DNA of 64,000 bases, from positions 1 through 64,000 of the forward strand of contig JAJPZJ010000069.1 of assembly GCA_021204405.1 (NCBI GenBank), given 5' to 3'. The translations under genes were made by a program, and so were the position numbers. The notes beneath the pieces were generated by a model. That model saw only the letters and a list, made by a program, of their open reading frames with translations. It searched no databases and was not told the DNA's origin. Positions 1 to 9,224 of the stretch are shown here, piece by piece. Every line of letters begins with the position of its first letter. Position 1 is the stretch's first letter. The DNA comes from Tannerellaceae bacterium (GTDB lineage: Bacteria; Bacteroidota; Bacteroidia; Bacteroidales; Tannerellaceae).

Positions 1-72
1 TAACTCTGACTTCAAATCCAGAATTTATAATAGGACATTATGCGGATAATCATTTTTTTTAATTTCTATTTT

Positions 73-318
73 ATGAACATTTACATTGGTAACCTGAACT
101 ATCGTGTTCGGGAAGAAGATTTGAAACAAGTGATGGAAGAATACGGAATCGTTGATTCTGTAAAGATCATTAAAGACCGTGAGACTGGTAGATCTAAAGG
201 TTTCGCATTCGTTGAAATGGCTGATGAGGCAGCTGGTCAGAAAGCTATCGCCGAATTGAACGAAGCTGAATACGAAGGCCGTCAGATGGTTGTTAAAGAA
301 GCCAGACCAAGAATGTAA
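73..318 (+). CDS. RRM-type RNA-binding protein
   Basis: An 81-residue single RNA-recognition-motif protein. RNP2 (IYIGNL, residues 3-8) and RNP1 (KGFAFVEM, residues 42-49) are both intact and the protein ends right after the fold, as in the short RRM proteins of Bacteroidetes and cyanobacteria. I start it at the ATG at 73 (MNIYIGNL); the in-frame ATG at 40 would add an unlikely hydrophobic, Phe-rich leader. It probably binds single-stranded RNA and acts in post-transcriptional control; Bacteroides RRM proteins of this kind are known global RNA binders. A strong hairpin terminator follows directly, so it is monocistronic. Confidence 0.93.
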   Translation: MNIYIGNLNYRVREEDLKQVMEEYGIVDSVKIIKDRETGRSKGFAFVEMADEAAGQKAIAELNEAEYEGRQMVVKEARPRM

Positions 319-340
319 TTTACATTTCTCTGAAAGAAAT

Positions 341-376
341 AAAAAACTTCTGCCTATCTTTGGGCAGGAGTTTTTT
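341..376 (+). terminator. Rho-independent terminator after the RRM gene
   Basis: An inverted repeat (AAAAAACTTCTGCC paired with GGGCAGGAGTTTTTT, with G-U wobble) ends in a T run 20 bases after the stop codon. The A-rich left arm could make it work in both directions. Confidence 0.8.
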
Positions 377-389
377 ATACCTATAGGTT

Positions 390-1283
390 ATGTTGTTAGA
401 AGGTAAATATGCAGGCAGGCCTGCCTCATTCCAGTTGTTTGTCCTGTTAGCAAGTGTGTTGGGCGGTGCTATCCTCAGTACGGTGTTATCGGCAGTAGTA
501 TTATTTTTGGATCCGCAAGGGGCAGCCAATCTGGCCGGTGCTCCCGGTTTAATGCACATTATCCAATCTATTTCGGCGATAGCGCTTTTCTTATTACCCG
601 CCTTTGTCCTTGCCTGGTTATGCAGTACAAATTACGGCGATTACCTGTTATTGAAAAAAGTTCCCGACGGCAATATCTTTCTATTGACATTTATATCCCT
701 TCTACTCTTCTTGCCAGCCATCAACCTTGCCACCTTACTGAATAAGGCGATGACTTTACTCCCTTTCCTGAAAGGGCTGGAGGAGTGGATGCTTACCCAG
801 GAGAAAGCAGCCGAAGAGTTAACACTGGTACTCCTATCAGAACCCGGTATCCTTCCCTTATTAGCTAATTTATTTATAATAGGAATACTGGCTGCCATTA
901 CAGAAGAGTTTTTTTTCCGGGGGGCTTTACAGCGTATCTTTTATAAATGGACTAAAAATACCCATGTGGCCATCTGGGTGACAGCCATTATTTTCAGTGC
1001 GATCCACCTGCAGTTTTACGGATTCCTCCCCCGTATATTATTAGGTGCATTCTTTGGTTATTTATTGGTATGGAGTAAATCCATCTGGTTACCGGTGTTT
1101 GCCCATTTCCTGAATAACGGGATAGCCATAGTAGTACTTAGCGATGAAAGCCTGAAAGAAAATGAATTTATTACCGGTGAAGTATCAGATACCCATCTGC
1201 TTCCTTATACCATCCTGGCCATAGTGGTAGGGATCGGTTTTATATTCAGTACCCACCTATTGAAAAAGAAACTGGAAAATTAA
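390..1283 (+). CDS. CPBP family intramembrane metalloprotease
   Basis: A 297-residue polytopic membrane protein with the three ABI/CPBP (PF02517) motifs: EEFFFR at residues 172-177, a His at 206 (SAIHLQF) and HFLNN at 239-243. These form the intramembrane metal site of the Rce1/abortive-infection-like family. About eight hydrophobic stretches are visible. The substrate is unknown; bacterial members are linked to bacteriocin immunity or membrane-protein processing. It is the first gene after the terminator at 341-376, and its last 4 bases overlap the end of the convergent lptB. Confidence 0.88.
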   Translation: MLLEGKYAGRPASFQLFVLLASVLGGAILSTVLSAVVLFLDPQGAANLAGAPGLMHIIQSISAIALFLLPAFVLAWLCSTNYGDYLLLKKVPDGNIFLLTFISLLLFLPAINLATLLNKAMTLLPFLKGLEEWMLTQEKAAEELTLVLLSEPGILPLLANLFIIGILAAITEEFFFRGALQRIFYKWTKNTHVAIWVTAIIFSAIHLQFYGFLPRILLGAFFGYLLVWSKSIWLPVFAHFLNNGIAIVVLSDESLKENEFITGEVSDTHLLPYTILAIVVGIGFIFSTHLLKKKLEN

Positions 1284-2032
1284 AGCTCCTTTTTTCTCAG
1301 CACGAAATCTTTTCCCAGATACTCTTCCCTTACAATCTCATTTCCAGCCAGTTCCTCGGCTGTACCCTGGAATAATACTTTTCCTTCGAAAAGCAGGTAG
1401 GCACGGTCGCATATACTTAGGGTTTCATATACGTTATGGTCGGTTATCAGGATACCGATATTCTTATGTTTCAGCTTGGCAACGATCGATTGGATATCCT
1501 GTACGGCAATCGGGTCTACCCCCGCAAATGGTTCATCCAACATAATAAACTTAGGGTCGATAGCCAGGCAACGGGCAATCTCCGCACGCCGGCGCTCTCC
1601 TCCGGAAAGCTGGTCACCCAGATTCTTCCGTACTTTATTCAAACCAAACTCCGCCAGCAGGCTTTCCAGTTTTTCCTCCTGGTATTCTTTCGGCTTACCG
1701 GTCATCTCCAGCACAGAGCGTACATTATCTTCTACCGTCATCTTACGGAAAATAGAGGCTTCCTGCGCCAAGTAACCAATACCGTTGCGAGCTCTTTTAT
1801 AAACCGGGAACTTCGTAATTTCCAGGTCGTTCAGGAAGATTTTCCCTTCATTGGGAGTAACCAATCCTACCGTCATATAAAAAGTAGTTGTTTTGCCTGC
1901 TCCGTTGGGACCTAACAACCCAACGATCTCCCCTTGTTTCACATCAATAGAAACATGGTTTACCACCGTACGGGTTTTATATTTCTTCACCAGATCCTCA
2001 GTACGCAGGATCATCTGTTCTTCTGCTACCAT
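1280..2032 (-). CDS. lptB: LPS export ABC transporter ATP-binding protein LptB
   Basis: A 250-residue ABC ATPase that powers lipopolysaccharide transfer from the inner membrane (LptB2FG) to the outer membrane. Walker [11 protein letters not shown] (residues 41-50), Q-loop YLAQEAS, signature LSGGERRR, Walker [14 protein letters not shown] and H-loop ITDHN are all present. The signature and the [13 protein letters not shown] region after the Q-loop are characteristic of LptB rather than LivG. The ATG at 2032 is used, though the ATG six codons later (MILRTEDL) is also possible. It stands alone; lptF/G/A/C are not in the window. Confidence 0.94.
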   Translation of the reverse strand: MVAEEQMILRTEDLVKKYKTRTVVNHVSIDVKQGEIVGLLGPNGAGKTTTFYMTVGLVTPNEGKIFLNDLEITKFPVYKRARNGIGYLAQEASIFRKMTVEDNVRSVLEMTGKPKEYQEEKLESLLAEFGLNKVRKNLGDQLSGGERRRAEIARCLAIDPKFIMLDEPFAGVDPIAVQDIQSIVAKLKHKNIGILITDHNVYETLSICDRAYLLFEGKVLFQGTAEELAGNEIVREEYLGKDFVLRKKEL

Positions 2033-2140
2033 AAACGAAATATTTGGTACAAAGTAAAGTAATTAATAGCCACCCCTGATGCCGGGGTATGGAATTTAAC
2101 ATTCTTTTTAGGAAGGAGTAGCTAAACTGAAAAAGCCACC

Positions 2141-2247
2141 TGTTCCCGTGCCTGACACGGGACCGCATAGGAACAGACCGTATATAATAAATTAAATATA
2201 GGATTACCTCCTGTTTTTATGCGGTCCCGGATCAGGTCCGGGAACAT
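2141..2247. repeat. REP-like double hairpin, copy A
   Basis: Two small palindromes in opposite orientation (GTTCCCGTGCCTGACACGGG at the left, CCCGGATCAGGTCCGGGAAC at the right), each followed inward by GA/TC-CCGCAT and, on the left, the motif GGAACAGAC, flank about 60 bases. It lies between divergent lptB and mlaE. The same design recurs near 12.7, 21.4, 36.6, 50.2-50.5 and 62.9 kb. Confidence 0.85.
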
Positions 2248-2328
2248 AGTTTGTTTAAAGGGCTTGGCCAAATCCTGACAGAAAAGGTATAAATAGGGAA
2301 TGGAAAACCATTATTGGCTTTTTTACGT

Positions 2329-2336
2329 TATATTTG
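2329..2336 (+). promoter_or_regulatory. -7 box for mlaE-mlaF
   Basis: TATATTTG matches the Bacteroidetes -7 consensus TAnnTTTG and lies 29 bases before the mlaE start. No good -33 TTTG is seen at the right distance. Confidence 0.6.
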
Positions 2337-2365
2337 CAGGTGAAACAGATTGAAATAAAGATAGA

Positions 2366-3109
2366 ATGAATAATGCTTTGCACAGAATGGGTGAATACAC
2401 CCTTTTGATGAAGAAAAGTATCGCCATCCCTGATAGATGGAATATGTTTTTCAAGCAGTTAATTAAAGAAATATATAAACTGGGAGTTGATTCTTTATGG
2501 ATCGTTATTATTATTTCGGTCTTTATCGGTACCGTAATCGCGATCCAGATCTCCCTTAATATCAGTTCCCCGCTTATTCCTAAGTTCACGATCGGTTATA
2601 CTACCCGTGAAATTATCCTTTTAGAGTTTTCTTCTTCTATTATGTGTCTGATCCTTGCAGGTAAGGTTGGAAGTAATATTACTTCCGAGATTGGTACGAT
2701 GCGGGTGACCGAACAGATAGATGCCATGGAAATCATGGGGGTAAATTCGGCCAATTTCCTGATTATGCCCAAGATGGTAGGGCTTATGATGTTCATTCCG
2801 GTATTGGTTATATTCAGTATGTTCACCGGTATACTCGGAGGTATTGCAGCCAGCCATTTTGTTGACGGGATGACACCTTATTCATTCGAATACGGGCTCC
2901 AGTTTTATTTTAACGAGTTCTATGTCTGGTATTCCATTATCAAGTCGATCATCTATGCTTTTATCATCTCTTCGATTGCCTCGTATTTTGGTTATAATGT
3001 AAAAGGAGGAGCGCTTGATGTGGGAAAAGCCAGTACCAATGCTGTTGTAATGAGTAGCATTATGATCTTGCTTGCCGACGTTGTTTTAACTCAATTAATG
3101 CTGACATAG
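2366..3109 (+). CDS. mlaE: MlaE-type ABC transporter permease
   Basis: A 247-residue permease of the MlaE (YrbE) family, part of the phospholipid transport system that maintains outer-membrane lipid asymmetry. It has the long amphipathic N-terminus, several transmembrane segments and the family signature around EIGTMRVTEQIDAMEIMGVNS (written here in parts: EIGTMRV, EQIDAMEIMG). The ATPase mlaF begins 4 bases after its stop. The MCE subunit (mlaD) and other partners are not in the window, so they must be elsewhere or further away. Confidence 0.92.
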   Translation: MNNALHRMGEYTLLMKKSIAIPDRWNMFFKQLIKEIYKLGVDSLWIVIIISVFIGTVIAIQISLNISSPLIPKFTIGYTTREIILLEFSSSIMCLILAGKVGSNITSEIGTMRVTEQIDAMEIMGVNSANFLIMPKMVGLMMFIPVLVIFSMFTGILGGIAASHFVDGMTPYSFEYGLQFYFNEFYVWYSIIKSIIYAFIISSIASYFGYNVKGGALDVGKASTNAVVMSSIMILLADVVLTQLMLT

Positions 3110-3112
3110 AAG

Positions 3113-3895
3113 ATGGTAGAAGTTAAAGACTTAACAAAATCCTTTGAAGGACGTACCGTACTGAATGATGTGAGTGCCGTATTTGAGACAGGGAAAACAA
3201 ACCTGATCATTGGCCGGAGTGGTTCGGGTAAAACAGTGCTTATCAAAAATATTATTGGGCTAATACGCCCGGATTCGGGTAATATCTTTTATGATGGCCG
3301 CGACCTGCTTAAAATGAATAAGCACGAGTTGAATATGCTTCGCCGTGAAATGGGAATGTTATTCCAGGGATCGGCCTTGTTTGATAGCATGACTGTATTG
3401 GAAAATGTGATGTTCCCACTGGATATGTTTTCTTCCGATACAGTAAAAGACCGCAAAAAACGCGCACGCTTCTGTTTGGATAGAGTAAATCTCTCAGAAG
3501 CAGGTAATCTTTATCCGTCGGAGATCAGTGGTGGTATGATGAAACGTGCTGCCATTGCACGGGCAATCGCACTGAATCCGCAATATCTTTTCTGTGATGA
3601 GCCGAACTCGGGGTTAGATCCTAAAACTTCGCTGGTAATTGACGACCTGATCCATGACATTACCCATGAATATAATATTACTACTGTTATTAATACCCAT
3701 GATATGAACTCGGTGATGAATATCGGTGAAAATATTATCTTTATCAAAGAAGGGATTAAAGAATGGCAGGGAACAAAAGAGGAAGTTATCACTTCTAATA
3801 ATCAGGCACTCAACGACTTTATTTTTGCTTCAGACCTGTTCCGCAAGGTTAGGAAGGTGGAACTTCATGAGCAGGAAGCGGAGAAGAAGAAATAG
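3113..3895 (+). CDS. mlaF: MlaF-type ABC transporter ATP-binding protein
   Basis: A 260-residue ATPase partner of the preceding permease. Walker A GRSGSGKTVL (near residue 34), signature ISGGMMKRAAIARA and Walker B YLFCDEPNSGLDP are intact; SGGMxKR and EPNSGLDP/EPxxGLDP are typical of the MlaF subgroup. It energises phospholipid movement between the inner membrane and the MCE protein. The gene is 4 bases downstream of mlaE and surely cotranscribed. The charged tail (EQEAEKKK) is a common variable C-terminus. Confidence 0.92.
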   Translation: MVEVKDLTKSFEGRTVLNDVSAVFETGKTNLIIGRSGSGKTVLIKNIIGLIRPDSGNIFYDGRDLLKMNKHELNMLRREMGMLFQGSALFDSMTVLENVMFPLDMFSSDTVKDRKKRARFCLDRVNLSEAGNLYPSEISGGMMKRAAIARAIALNPQYLFCDEPNSGLDPKTSLVIDDLIHDITHEYNITTVINTHDMNSVMNIGENIIFIKEGIKEWQGTKEEVITSNNQALNDFIFASDLFRKVRKVELHEQEAEKKK

Positions 3896-3996
3896 TATCC
3901 GGTTTATCAGGATTCTTATTCTGCACCTGTTATTCCCTATATCTATTCTCTCTATTTTCCTTATTAGTTCCGATTAAGCCTTACATACAAAATAAG

Positions 3997-4091
3997 TAGG
4001 TTACGGTTCAGGATCCTTACCCTTAAGCATCCTGAACCTGACTCTTGCGGTACCTGACCCTTAACCCTGCGGTTCAGAAACCGCAACCTAG
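3997..4091. repeat. Structured intergenic sequence with nested inverted repeats
   Basis: Part of the 547-base gap between mlaF and hisS. GGTTCAGGAT (4005-4014) is matched by ATCCTGAACC (4028-4037), and TAGGTTACGG near 3997 is answered by CCGCAACCTA at 4081-4090, with a further GCGGTT/AACCGC pair inside. It can fold into a branched hairpin and may help to end mlaEF transcription. No coding sequence is evident. Confidence 0.5.
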
Positions 4092-4283
4092 CCTCTATAG
4101 AGGAAAAAGTTAACGGGTCTTATATTTACTTTTTATCAGAGCTGTTACTCCGGATAAATCTTATTGAATTTCCCAGACTATATGGTAAAATAAATATACC
4201 AATCTACTAAATTTCCTTTTCTTCTATTCATCCTTTCGGAATAGATATACTGCACGTTACCAAGAAGTTACAGGCAAATCACT

Positions 4284-4345
4284 AAAAAAGTGTGACTGAA
4301 GAAAATCTTCAGTCACACTTTAATCACGCTTCAGTCACACTTTTT
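4284..4345. terminator. Three-unit GTGTGACTGAAG repeat, probable hisS terminator
   Basis: One forward (AAAGTGTGACTGAAG) and two reverse units (CTTCAGTCACACTTT) occur in a row. The first pair makes a 16-bp stem with a 4-base loop. Read on the minus strand it is followed by six T, about 120 bases after hisS; read on the plus strand the first and third units also give a hairpin with five T. It could therefore terminate from both sides. The rest of the gap to 4442 is AT-rich with nothing recognised. Confidence 0.6.
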
Positions 4346-4442
4346 ACCATGTAACAAGCTGGTAATAAACCATTTAGCATAGTATTGCGACTGGTGAAGG
4401 ATAAAATTCGAAAAATTAGTATAAGAGAGAAATTGAAAACAA

Positions 4443-5798
4443 TCAAAAAAGGGCTATTAATTCTGCCAATGTCACCGGGTTTTGTTCACCGGTAAGCATA
4501 TTTTTCAGATTGATTTTCCCTTCATTCATCTCTGTTTCTCCTACTAATCCTACAAACGGGATCTTTTTAGTATCTGCATAGCCCATCTGTTTTTTCATTT
4601 TAGCTGGCTCCGGGTATAGTTCCGTACGTATACCTGCCTTTCTGATCTGTGCCAACAAGGGCAATAGATATTCCTGTTCTTTAGCCCCGAAGTTCACAAA
4701 CATCAGTTGAGTTGTTTGCAAAGAGTCTGCCGGATATAATTCGAGCTGGTTAAGTACATCAAAGATACGGTCGGCTCCGAAAGAGATGCCTACACCTGAT
4801 ACACCATCCATACCAAATACACCGGTCAGGTTATCATACCGTCCGCCTCCGGTTATGCTTCCGATCTGTACATCCAAGGCTTTTACTTCAAAAATGGCTC
4901 CTGTGTAGTAGTTTAATCCCCGGGCCAATGTCAGGTCGAGTTCAAGGGTAGAGCGCAATCCAAGCAGGTTGGTTTGTGTAAGGATATATTGCATCTCTTC
5001 GATACCTTTGCAGGCTACCTGGGAGGCTCCCAATTCCTGTTTCAGTACTTCCAGTTTCTCTTCGTTGGTACCGGCCAATGTGATAATAGGTTGCAGGCGG
5101 GTGATCGCCTCTTCGGTCAGTCCTTTCGCACGCAACTCCTGGTTTACATTCTCCAGTCCTATTTTGTCAAGTTTATCAATGGCAACTGTAATATCTACTA
5201 TTTTATCGGCTTCGCCTAATATTTCGGCTATTCCGGAAAGGATCTTACGGTTATTCATTTTAATACATACACGGATACCAAACCGGTGGTACACTTCGTC
5301 CATAAGCTGGATCAGTTCCACTTCATTCAATAAGGAGTTCGAACCTACCACATCGGCATCGCATTGAAAGAATTCGCGGTAACGGCCTTTCTGCGGACGG
5401 TCGGCCCGCCATACCGGCTGGATCTGGTAGCGTTTGAAAGGGAAGGTGATGTCGTTACGGTGTTGCACAACGTAACGTGCAAAAGGGACGGTAAGGTCGT
5501 AACGTAATCCTTTTTCGCAGGCTTTGACAGCAAATTTTACCGGATTACGTTCCGGTAATTCTTCGTCGGCAATACCGGAAAAACAGTCGCCGGAATTCAG
5601 GATTTTAAAAAGAAGCTTATCCCCTTCTTCTCCATATTTACCCATCAGGGTAGAAAGGTTTTCCATAGCCGGTGTTTCAATCTGCTGGTAACCATACAGG
5701 TGGAATACTTCGCGGATCGTGTTGAATATATAGTTACGCTTCGCCATTTCTTCGGGCGAAAAATCTCTGGTTCCTTTAGGAATAGATGGCTTTTGCAT
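4443..5798 (-). CDS. hisS: Histidyl-tRNA synthetase
   Basis: A 451-residue class II aminoacyl-tRNA synthetase that charges tRNA-His. The N-terminus [12 protein letters not shown], the Arg-containing motif 2 region ([21 protein letters not shown]), the histidine-specific stretch [15 protein letters not shown] and motif 3 ([19 protein letters not shown]) are all intact, with an anticodon-binding domain in the last 90 residues. Length suits the family. It is a single gene with a -7 box 26 bases upstream. Confidence 0.97.
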   Translation of the reverse strand: MQKPSIPKGTRDFSPEEMAKRNYIFNTIREVFHLYGYQQIETPAMENLSTLMGKYGEEGDKLLFKILNSGDCFSGIADEELPERNPVKFAVKACEKGLRYDLTVPFARYVVQHRNDITFPFKRYQIQPVWRADRPQKGRYREFFQCDADVVGSNSLLNEVELIQLMDEVYHRFGIRVCIKMNNRKILSGIAEILGEADKIVDITVAIDKLDKIGLENVNQELRAKGLTEEAITRLQPIITLAGTNEEKLEVLKQELGASQVACKGIEEMQYILTQTNLLGLRSTLELDLTLARGLNYYTGAIFEVKALDVQIGSITGGGRYDNLTGVFGMDGVSGVGISFGADRIFDVLNQLELYPADSLQTTQLMFVNFGAKEQEYLLPLLAQIRKAGIRTELYPEPAKMKKQMGYADTKKIPFVGLVGETEMNEGKINLKNMLTGEQNPVTLAELIALF

Positions 5799-5823
5799 GT
5801 TGTTGTAATTTTTGTTCCGGCTG

Positions 5824-5831
5824 CAAAGGTA
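5824..5831 (-). promoter_or_regulatory. -7 box for hisS
   Basis: On the minus strand TACCTTTG lies 25 bases upstream of the hisS ATG. No convincing -33 element is seen. Confidence 0.55.
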
Positions 5832-5924
5832 ATATATTTCAGCTTGTGACTTTGGGTTTTAATACGAAAAAACCGCAACGAGCCAGGCTCATTGCGGTCA
5901 ATTTATATATCGGCCGGATATTTC

Positions 5925-6611
5925 TTAATTCCGGTTGCGGCTACCCATAAAGATCATTATATAATATAAAAGGGTTGCCAGCGATCCCAGTGCGGCCACT
6001 ACATAGGTATAGGCGGCAGCACGAAGGGCATCTACGGCTTTATCGTGGGTGGCAGCATTTGTGATCCCCGCACTGCTCAACCATGCCAAAGCCCATTGGC
6101 TTGCATTGATTTCTACCGGCAGGGTAATAAAGCTGAACAGCGTAGTGGTTGCAAACAAAACAATACCAAACAGCAGCAATTGCGGGAAGGTATTGATCAG
6201 TAACATCCCCCCCAACAATACCCAGGTCATAATATTGGAAGCAAAACTAACCACAGGCACAATAGCCGAACGCATCTTCAAAGGAGCATAGGCGGTGGCA
6301 TGCTGTACAGCGTGTCCACACTCGTGTGCTGCCACAGCGGCGGCTGCCACACTATTACTGTAATATACCGATTCGCTCAGATTGATAGTATGGTCACCAG
6401 GGTTATAATGGTCGGTGAGATGTCCGGGGGTTGAAATAACCTTTACATCGTAGATACCATTGTCACGCAGCATTTTTTCTGCTACATCTTTTCCGGTCAT
6501 TCCGTTAGGTAGAGGTATTTTTGAATACCGCTCGAACTTGTTCTGCAAGCTCGACGAAACAAGCCAGCTCAATAATGCGAAGCCGATAAATATAATCCAG
6601 TACAAACTCAT
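5925..6611 (-). CDS. YugP-like zinc metallopeptidase, membrane bound
   Basis: A 228-residue protein of the neutral zinc metallopeptidase family PF04298 (YugP). An N-terminal membrane helix (LYWIIFIGFALLSWLV) is followed by a soluble part with the zinc motif AHECGHAVQHA and then two or three more membrane segments. I start it at the ATG at 6611 (MSLYWIIF); an upstream in-frame ATG at 6668 would add 19 residues that do not resemble the family. The substrate is unknown. It sits between hisS and purA on the same strand with its own spacing. Confidence 0.88.
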   Translation of the reverse strand: MSLYWIIFIGFALLSWLVSSSLQNKFERYSKIPLPNGMTGKDVAEKMLRDNGIYDVKVISTPGHLTDHYNPGDHTINLSESVYYSNSVAAAAVAAHECGHAVQHATAYAPLKMRSAIVPVVSFASNIMTWVLLGGMLLINTFPQLLLFGIVLFATTTLFSFITLPVEINASQWALAWLSSAGITNAATHDKAVDALRAAAYTYVVAALGSLATLLYYIMIFMGSRNRN

Positions 6612-6728
6612 AGGTCTACTCTTTTTAGTTATATAAAAATTAAACGGCAAAAAGTTTGCCAAAGTCAAACCCTGACAATAAAACTATTTTAAAGTATTTA
6701 TTGTCTGCCATTTTAGACATTATTAGGA

Positions 6729-7997
6729 TTATTCGGTATATCTGATAATGGTTTGTTCGCGATCAGGGCCTACAGATACAATTTTGATAGGCACTCCCAG
6801 CTCTTCTTCCAGGAACGACAGGTAGGCATTGAACTCTTCCGGGAATTCATCTTCATCCTGCATTTTTGTCATATCGGTTTTCCATCCCGGTAGTTCTACA
6901 TATACCGGTTCGATGCCGTCTTCTATTTCATAAGGGAATTCGGTGCTCTCTTTGCCATCTTTTGTATAGGCTACACAGGCTTTGATGGTATCAAAGCCGT
7001 CGAGCACATCGCTTTTCATCATGATTAACTGGCTTACACCGTTGATCATAACAGCATATTTAAGCGCTACCAGGTCAATCCATCCGCAACGGCGTTTACG
7101 GCCGGTTACCGAGCCAAACTCATGCCCAAGTTCGCAAATCTTATCGCCTGTTTCGTCAAACAGTTCGGTTGGGAAGGGGCCGCTACCTACGCGGGTACAA
7201 TAGGCTTTAAAGATACCATACACTTCACCGATATTCCGTGAAGAAACCCCCAGTCCGGTACAACATCCGGCACAGATGGTGTTGGAAGAAGTAACAAACG
7301 GATACGAGCCAAAATCGATATCCAGCATGGTACCCTGCGCACCTTCGGCCAACACCGATTTCTCTTCTTTCAACAAGTTATTAACAACATGTTCACTATC
7401 TATCAACCGAAATTTTTTCAGGTATTGGATAGCTTCCAGCCATTCATTTTCAAGCTCTTTGATATCATAGGTATAGTTCATCGAGGCCAGGATGGCTTCA
7501 TGGCGTCCTTTGGCGGCTGCATACTTTTCCTCAAAGTTATACAGGATATCACCAACCCGTAATCCGTTACGGCTTACTTTATCGGTATAGGTTGGGCCGA
7601 TACCTTTGCCGGTAGTACCGATTTTGCCTGAACCTTTAGCTGCTTCATAGGCTGCATCCAGGACACGGTGGGTAGGTAAGATCAGGTGAGCTTTTTTAGA
7701 AATAAACAGGCGTTCGGTCAGGTCGTGCCCACTTGCGGCCAGCGCTTCCGCCTCCTGTTTGAACAACAGCGGATCTAATACCACACCATTGCCGATAATA
7801 TTGATCTTTCCATCCTGGAAGATACCGGAGGGGATGGAACGCAATATATACTTCTCACCATTAAATTCTAATGTATGGCCTGCATTCGGTCCACCCTGGA
7901 AACGGGCAATCACGTCATATCCGGGAGTCAGCACGTCAACAACTTTCCCTTTGCCTTCGTCCCCCCATTGCAAACCTAATAAAACATCTACTTTCAT
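6729..7997 (-). CDS. purA: Adenylosuccinate synthetase
   Basis: A 422-residue enzyme that makes adenylosuccinate from IMP, aspartate and GTP, the first committed step to AMP. The phosphate-binding loop GDEGKGK (residues 12-18), GGPNAGHT, GTTGKGIGP and GRKRRCGW are intact. Length fits the family. It starts 23 bases after the fur stop, so the two are likely cotranscribed, an arrangement that ties a Fur-type regulator to a housekeeping gene. Confidence 0.97.
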   Translation of the reverse strand: MKVDVLLGLQWGDEGKGKVVDVLTPGYDVIARFQGGPNAGHTLEFNGEKYILRSIPSGIFQDGKINIIGNGVVLDPLLFKQEAEALAASGHDLTERLFISKKAHLILPTHRVLDAAYEAAKGSGKIGTTGKGIGPTYTDKVSRNGLRVGDILYNFEEKYAAAKGRHEAILASMNYTYDIKELENEWLEAIQYLKKFRLIDSEHVVNNLLKEEKSVLAEGAQGTMLDIDFGSYPFVTSSNTICAGCCTGLGVSSRNIGEVYGIFKAYCTRVGSGPFPTELFDETGDKICELGHEFGSVTGRKRRCGWIDLVALKYAVMINGVSQLIMMKSDVLDGFDTIKACVAYTKDGKESTEFPYEIEDGIEPVYVELPGWKTDMTKMQDEDEFPEEFNAYLSFLEEELGVPIKIVSVGPDREQTIIRYTE

Positions 7998-8020
7998 TTT
8001 CTTTTAATATAACAAGGCTG

Positions 8021-8500
8021 TTAATGTTTCTTTATCATATCCTGTTCTTCACGCCGGATGCGGTTCTTACATCTGCCACAGATTCCATATATATATAATG
8101 ACTGGAATTGCGGAGTAAAACGTCCTAGCTTTTTCAGAACAGCCGTCTCACTTATTTTATTGCCTTTCATTTCGCATATCATTCCACACCGGAGGCAAAT
8201 CAGGTGTGAATGGTTATCAGCACATCCGCGCAGTTCATACTGCACCGCTTTTCCACCCAACGGAAGCCGGACTACCAGACCACTTTCCACCAGTACATCC
8301 AGTGTATTATATAGCGTCGCCCGGCTTACCCGGTAATTTTTCTCCCGGATACATTTATAAAGCAATTCACTGTCAAAATGCCCATGGAAGCCACAAATAC
8401 ACTCAAAGACAGCAAAACGTTCCTCTGTTTTCCGCAACTTCTTCGTTGTCAGATATTCAGAGAACAGTTCTTTCATCTCTATGTATTTTCCGGTTGCCAT
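8021..8500 (-). CDS. fur: Fur family transcriptional regulator
   Basis: A 159-residue Fur-type metalloregulator. The N-terminal winged helix includes FAVFECICGFHGHFDSELLY and RVSRATLYNTLDVLVESGL; the dimerisation domain has a metal-site stretch NHSHLICLRCG and a second CxxC (CGRCK), the usual structural zinc cysteines. It could sense iron, manganese, zinc or peroxide (Fur/Zur/PerR); the sequence does not settle which. Start ATG at 8500 (MATGKYIEM) is chosen, although MKELFSEY eight codons later is possible. The promoter overlaps the end of the preceding gene, and purA follows. Confidence 0.9.
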   Translation of the reverse strand: MATGKYIEMKELFSEYLTTKKLRKTEERFAVFECICGFHGHFDSELLYKCIREKNYRVSRATLYNTLDVLVESGLVVRLPLGGKAVQYELRGCADNHSHLICLRCGMICEMKGNKISETAVLKKLGRFTPQFQSLYIYGICGRCKNRIRREEQDMIKKH

Positions 8501-8524
8501 GTGTGGTATTTTTCAAGCGAACGA

Positions 8525-8554
8525 CAAAGTTAGTGCATTTATTTAAAACGCAAA
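8525..8554 (-). promoter_or_regulatory. Promoter for fur-purA
   Basis: On the minus strand a -33 TTTG (8551-8554) and a -7 TAACTTTG (8525-8532) are separated by 18 bases, close to the Bacteroidetes sigma-ABfr pattern. The -7 box is 24 bases before the fur start. Confidence 0.65.
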
Positions 8555-8557
8555 AAC

Positions 8558-9223
8558 TTACATATAATATTCAAATTCAAATTTCATATCATTATAGAAT
8601 TCTTCTTTTTCGGCCGAGCCTGCTGTCTCATAATCGGTAAAGGCATCCAAAACGAGGACTGCCTGCCGCCCGGATTGCCGCCCGAATCTTTTCAGCGCGG
8701 TTAATGCGGCGCGTTGCGGGCGGGAGATTCCTTTATCTAATATACTGTGGGCAACCTGCAGAAAGTAGGGTTCGCCGGTAACCGGCAACAGGTAGCCTTT
8801 GCTGAACAGGCGCGTGTACACAATAAAGCCTGCTACCGATACATATTCTTTTTCCGAACGAATCCATTCCCGGGCTAACTGAGGGGCATCCGGCAAAAAC
8901 TGCAACAAATTGCCAGCCAGCTGCTCGGCTATTTCCTGAAAGGGTATCTCTTCTACCCATTGCCGGGCCAGCGCTGCCGTAAATTCTTCCTGGGGATATA
9001 AAAGGGTAGCCAGTATTTTCATTTCACGTACCTCTTCTTTCCAGAGAAGTTGTGCCAGGCCGGCATCTTTTGTATAGCTGCCGGCTATGGCACGTATATT
9101 CTGCAGGGAAACGCCAAAATTCATTTTATAGTCCATCCCCTGCCGGCGCATACTGGTAGAAACAATCCCATCCATGTAACGACGCAGTTGAATACGTATA
9201 CTTTTAAGTGTGTCCTGATACAT
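8558..9223 (-). CDS. DNA alkylation repair (AlkD-like) HEAT-repeat protein
   Basis: A 221-residue, almost all-helical protein resembling the AlkD/AlkC-type DNA alkylation repair family (PF08713): FGVSLQNIRAIAGSY near the N-terminus, LLWKEEVREMKILATLLY (AlkD-like W.S...E.R.lA) and a second half of paired helices. AlkD removes bulky or cationic alkylated bases from DNA. I start at the ATG at 9223 (MYQDTLKSI), one base after the DPP III stop codon, rather than at 9304, which would overlap DPP III. The gene is therefore probably translated from the DPP III transcript. Function is inferred from similarity only. Confidence 0.75.
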   Translation of the reverse strand: MYQDTLKSIRIQLRRYMDGIVSTSMRRQGMDYKMNFGVSLQNIRAIAGSYTKDAGLAQLLWKEEVREMKILATLLYPQEEFTAALARQWVEEIPFQEIAEQLAGNLLQFLPDAPQLAREWIRSEKEYVSVAGFIVYTRLFSKGYLLPVTGEPYFLQVAHSILDKGISRPQRAALTALKRFGRQSGRQAVLVLDAFTDYETAGSAEKEEFYNDMKFEFEYYM

Positions 9224-9224
9224 T

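Noticed and set aside
3726-3977. 83-residue ORF at the mlaF end
   Set aside because: It overlaps the mlaF C-terminus in another frame and has no start signals.
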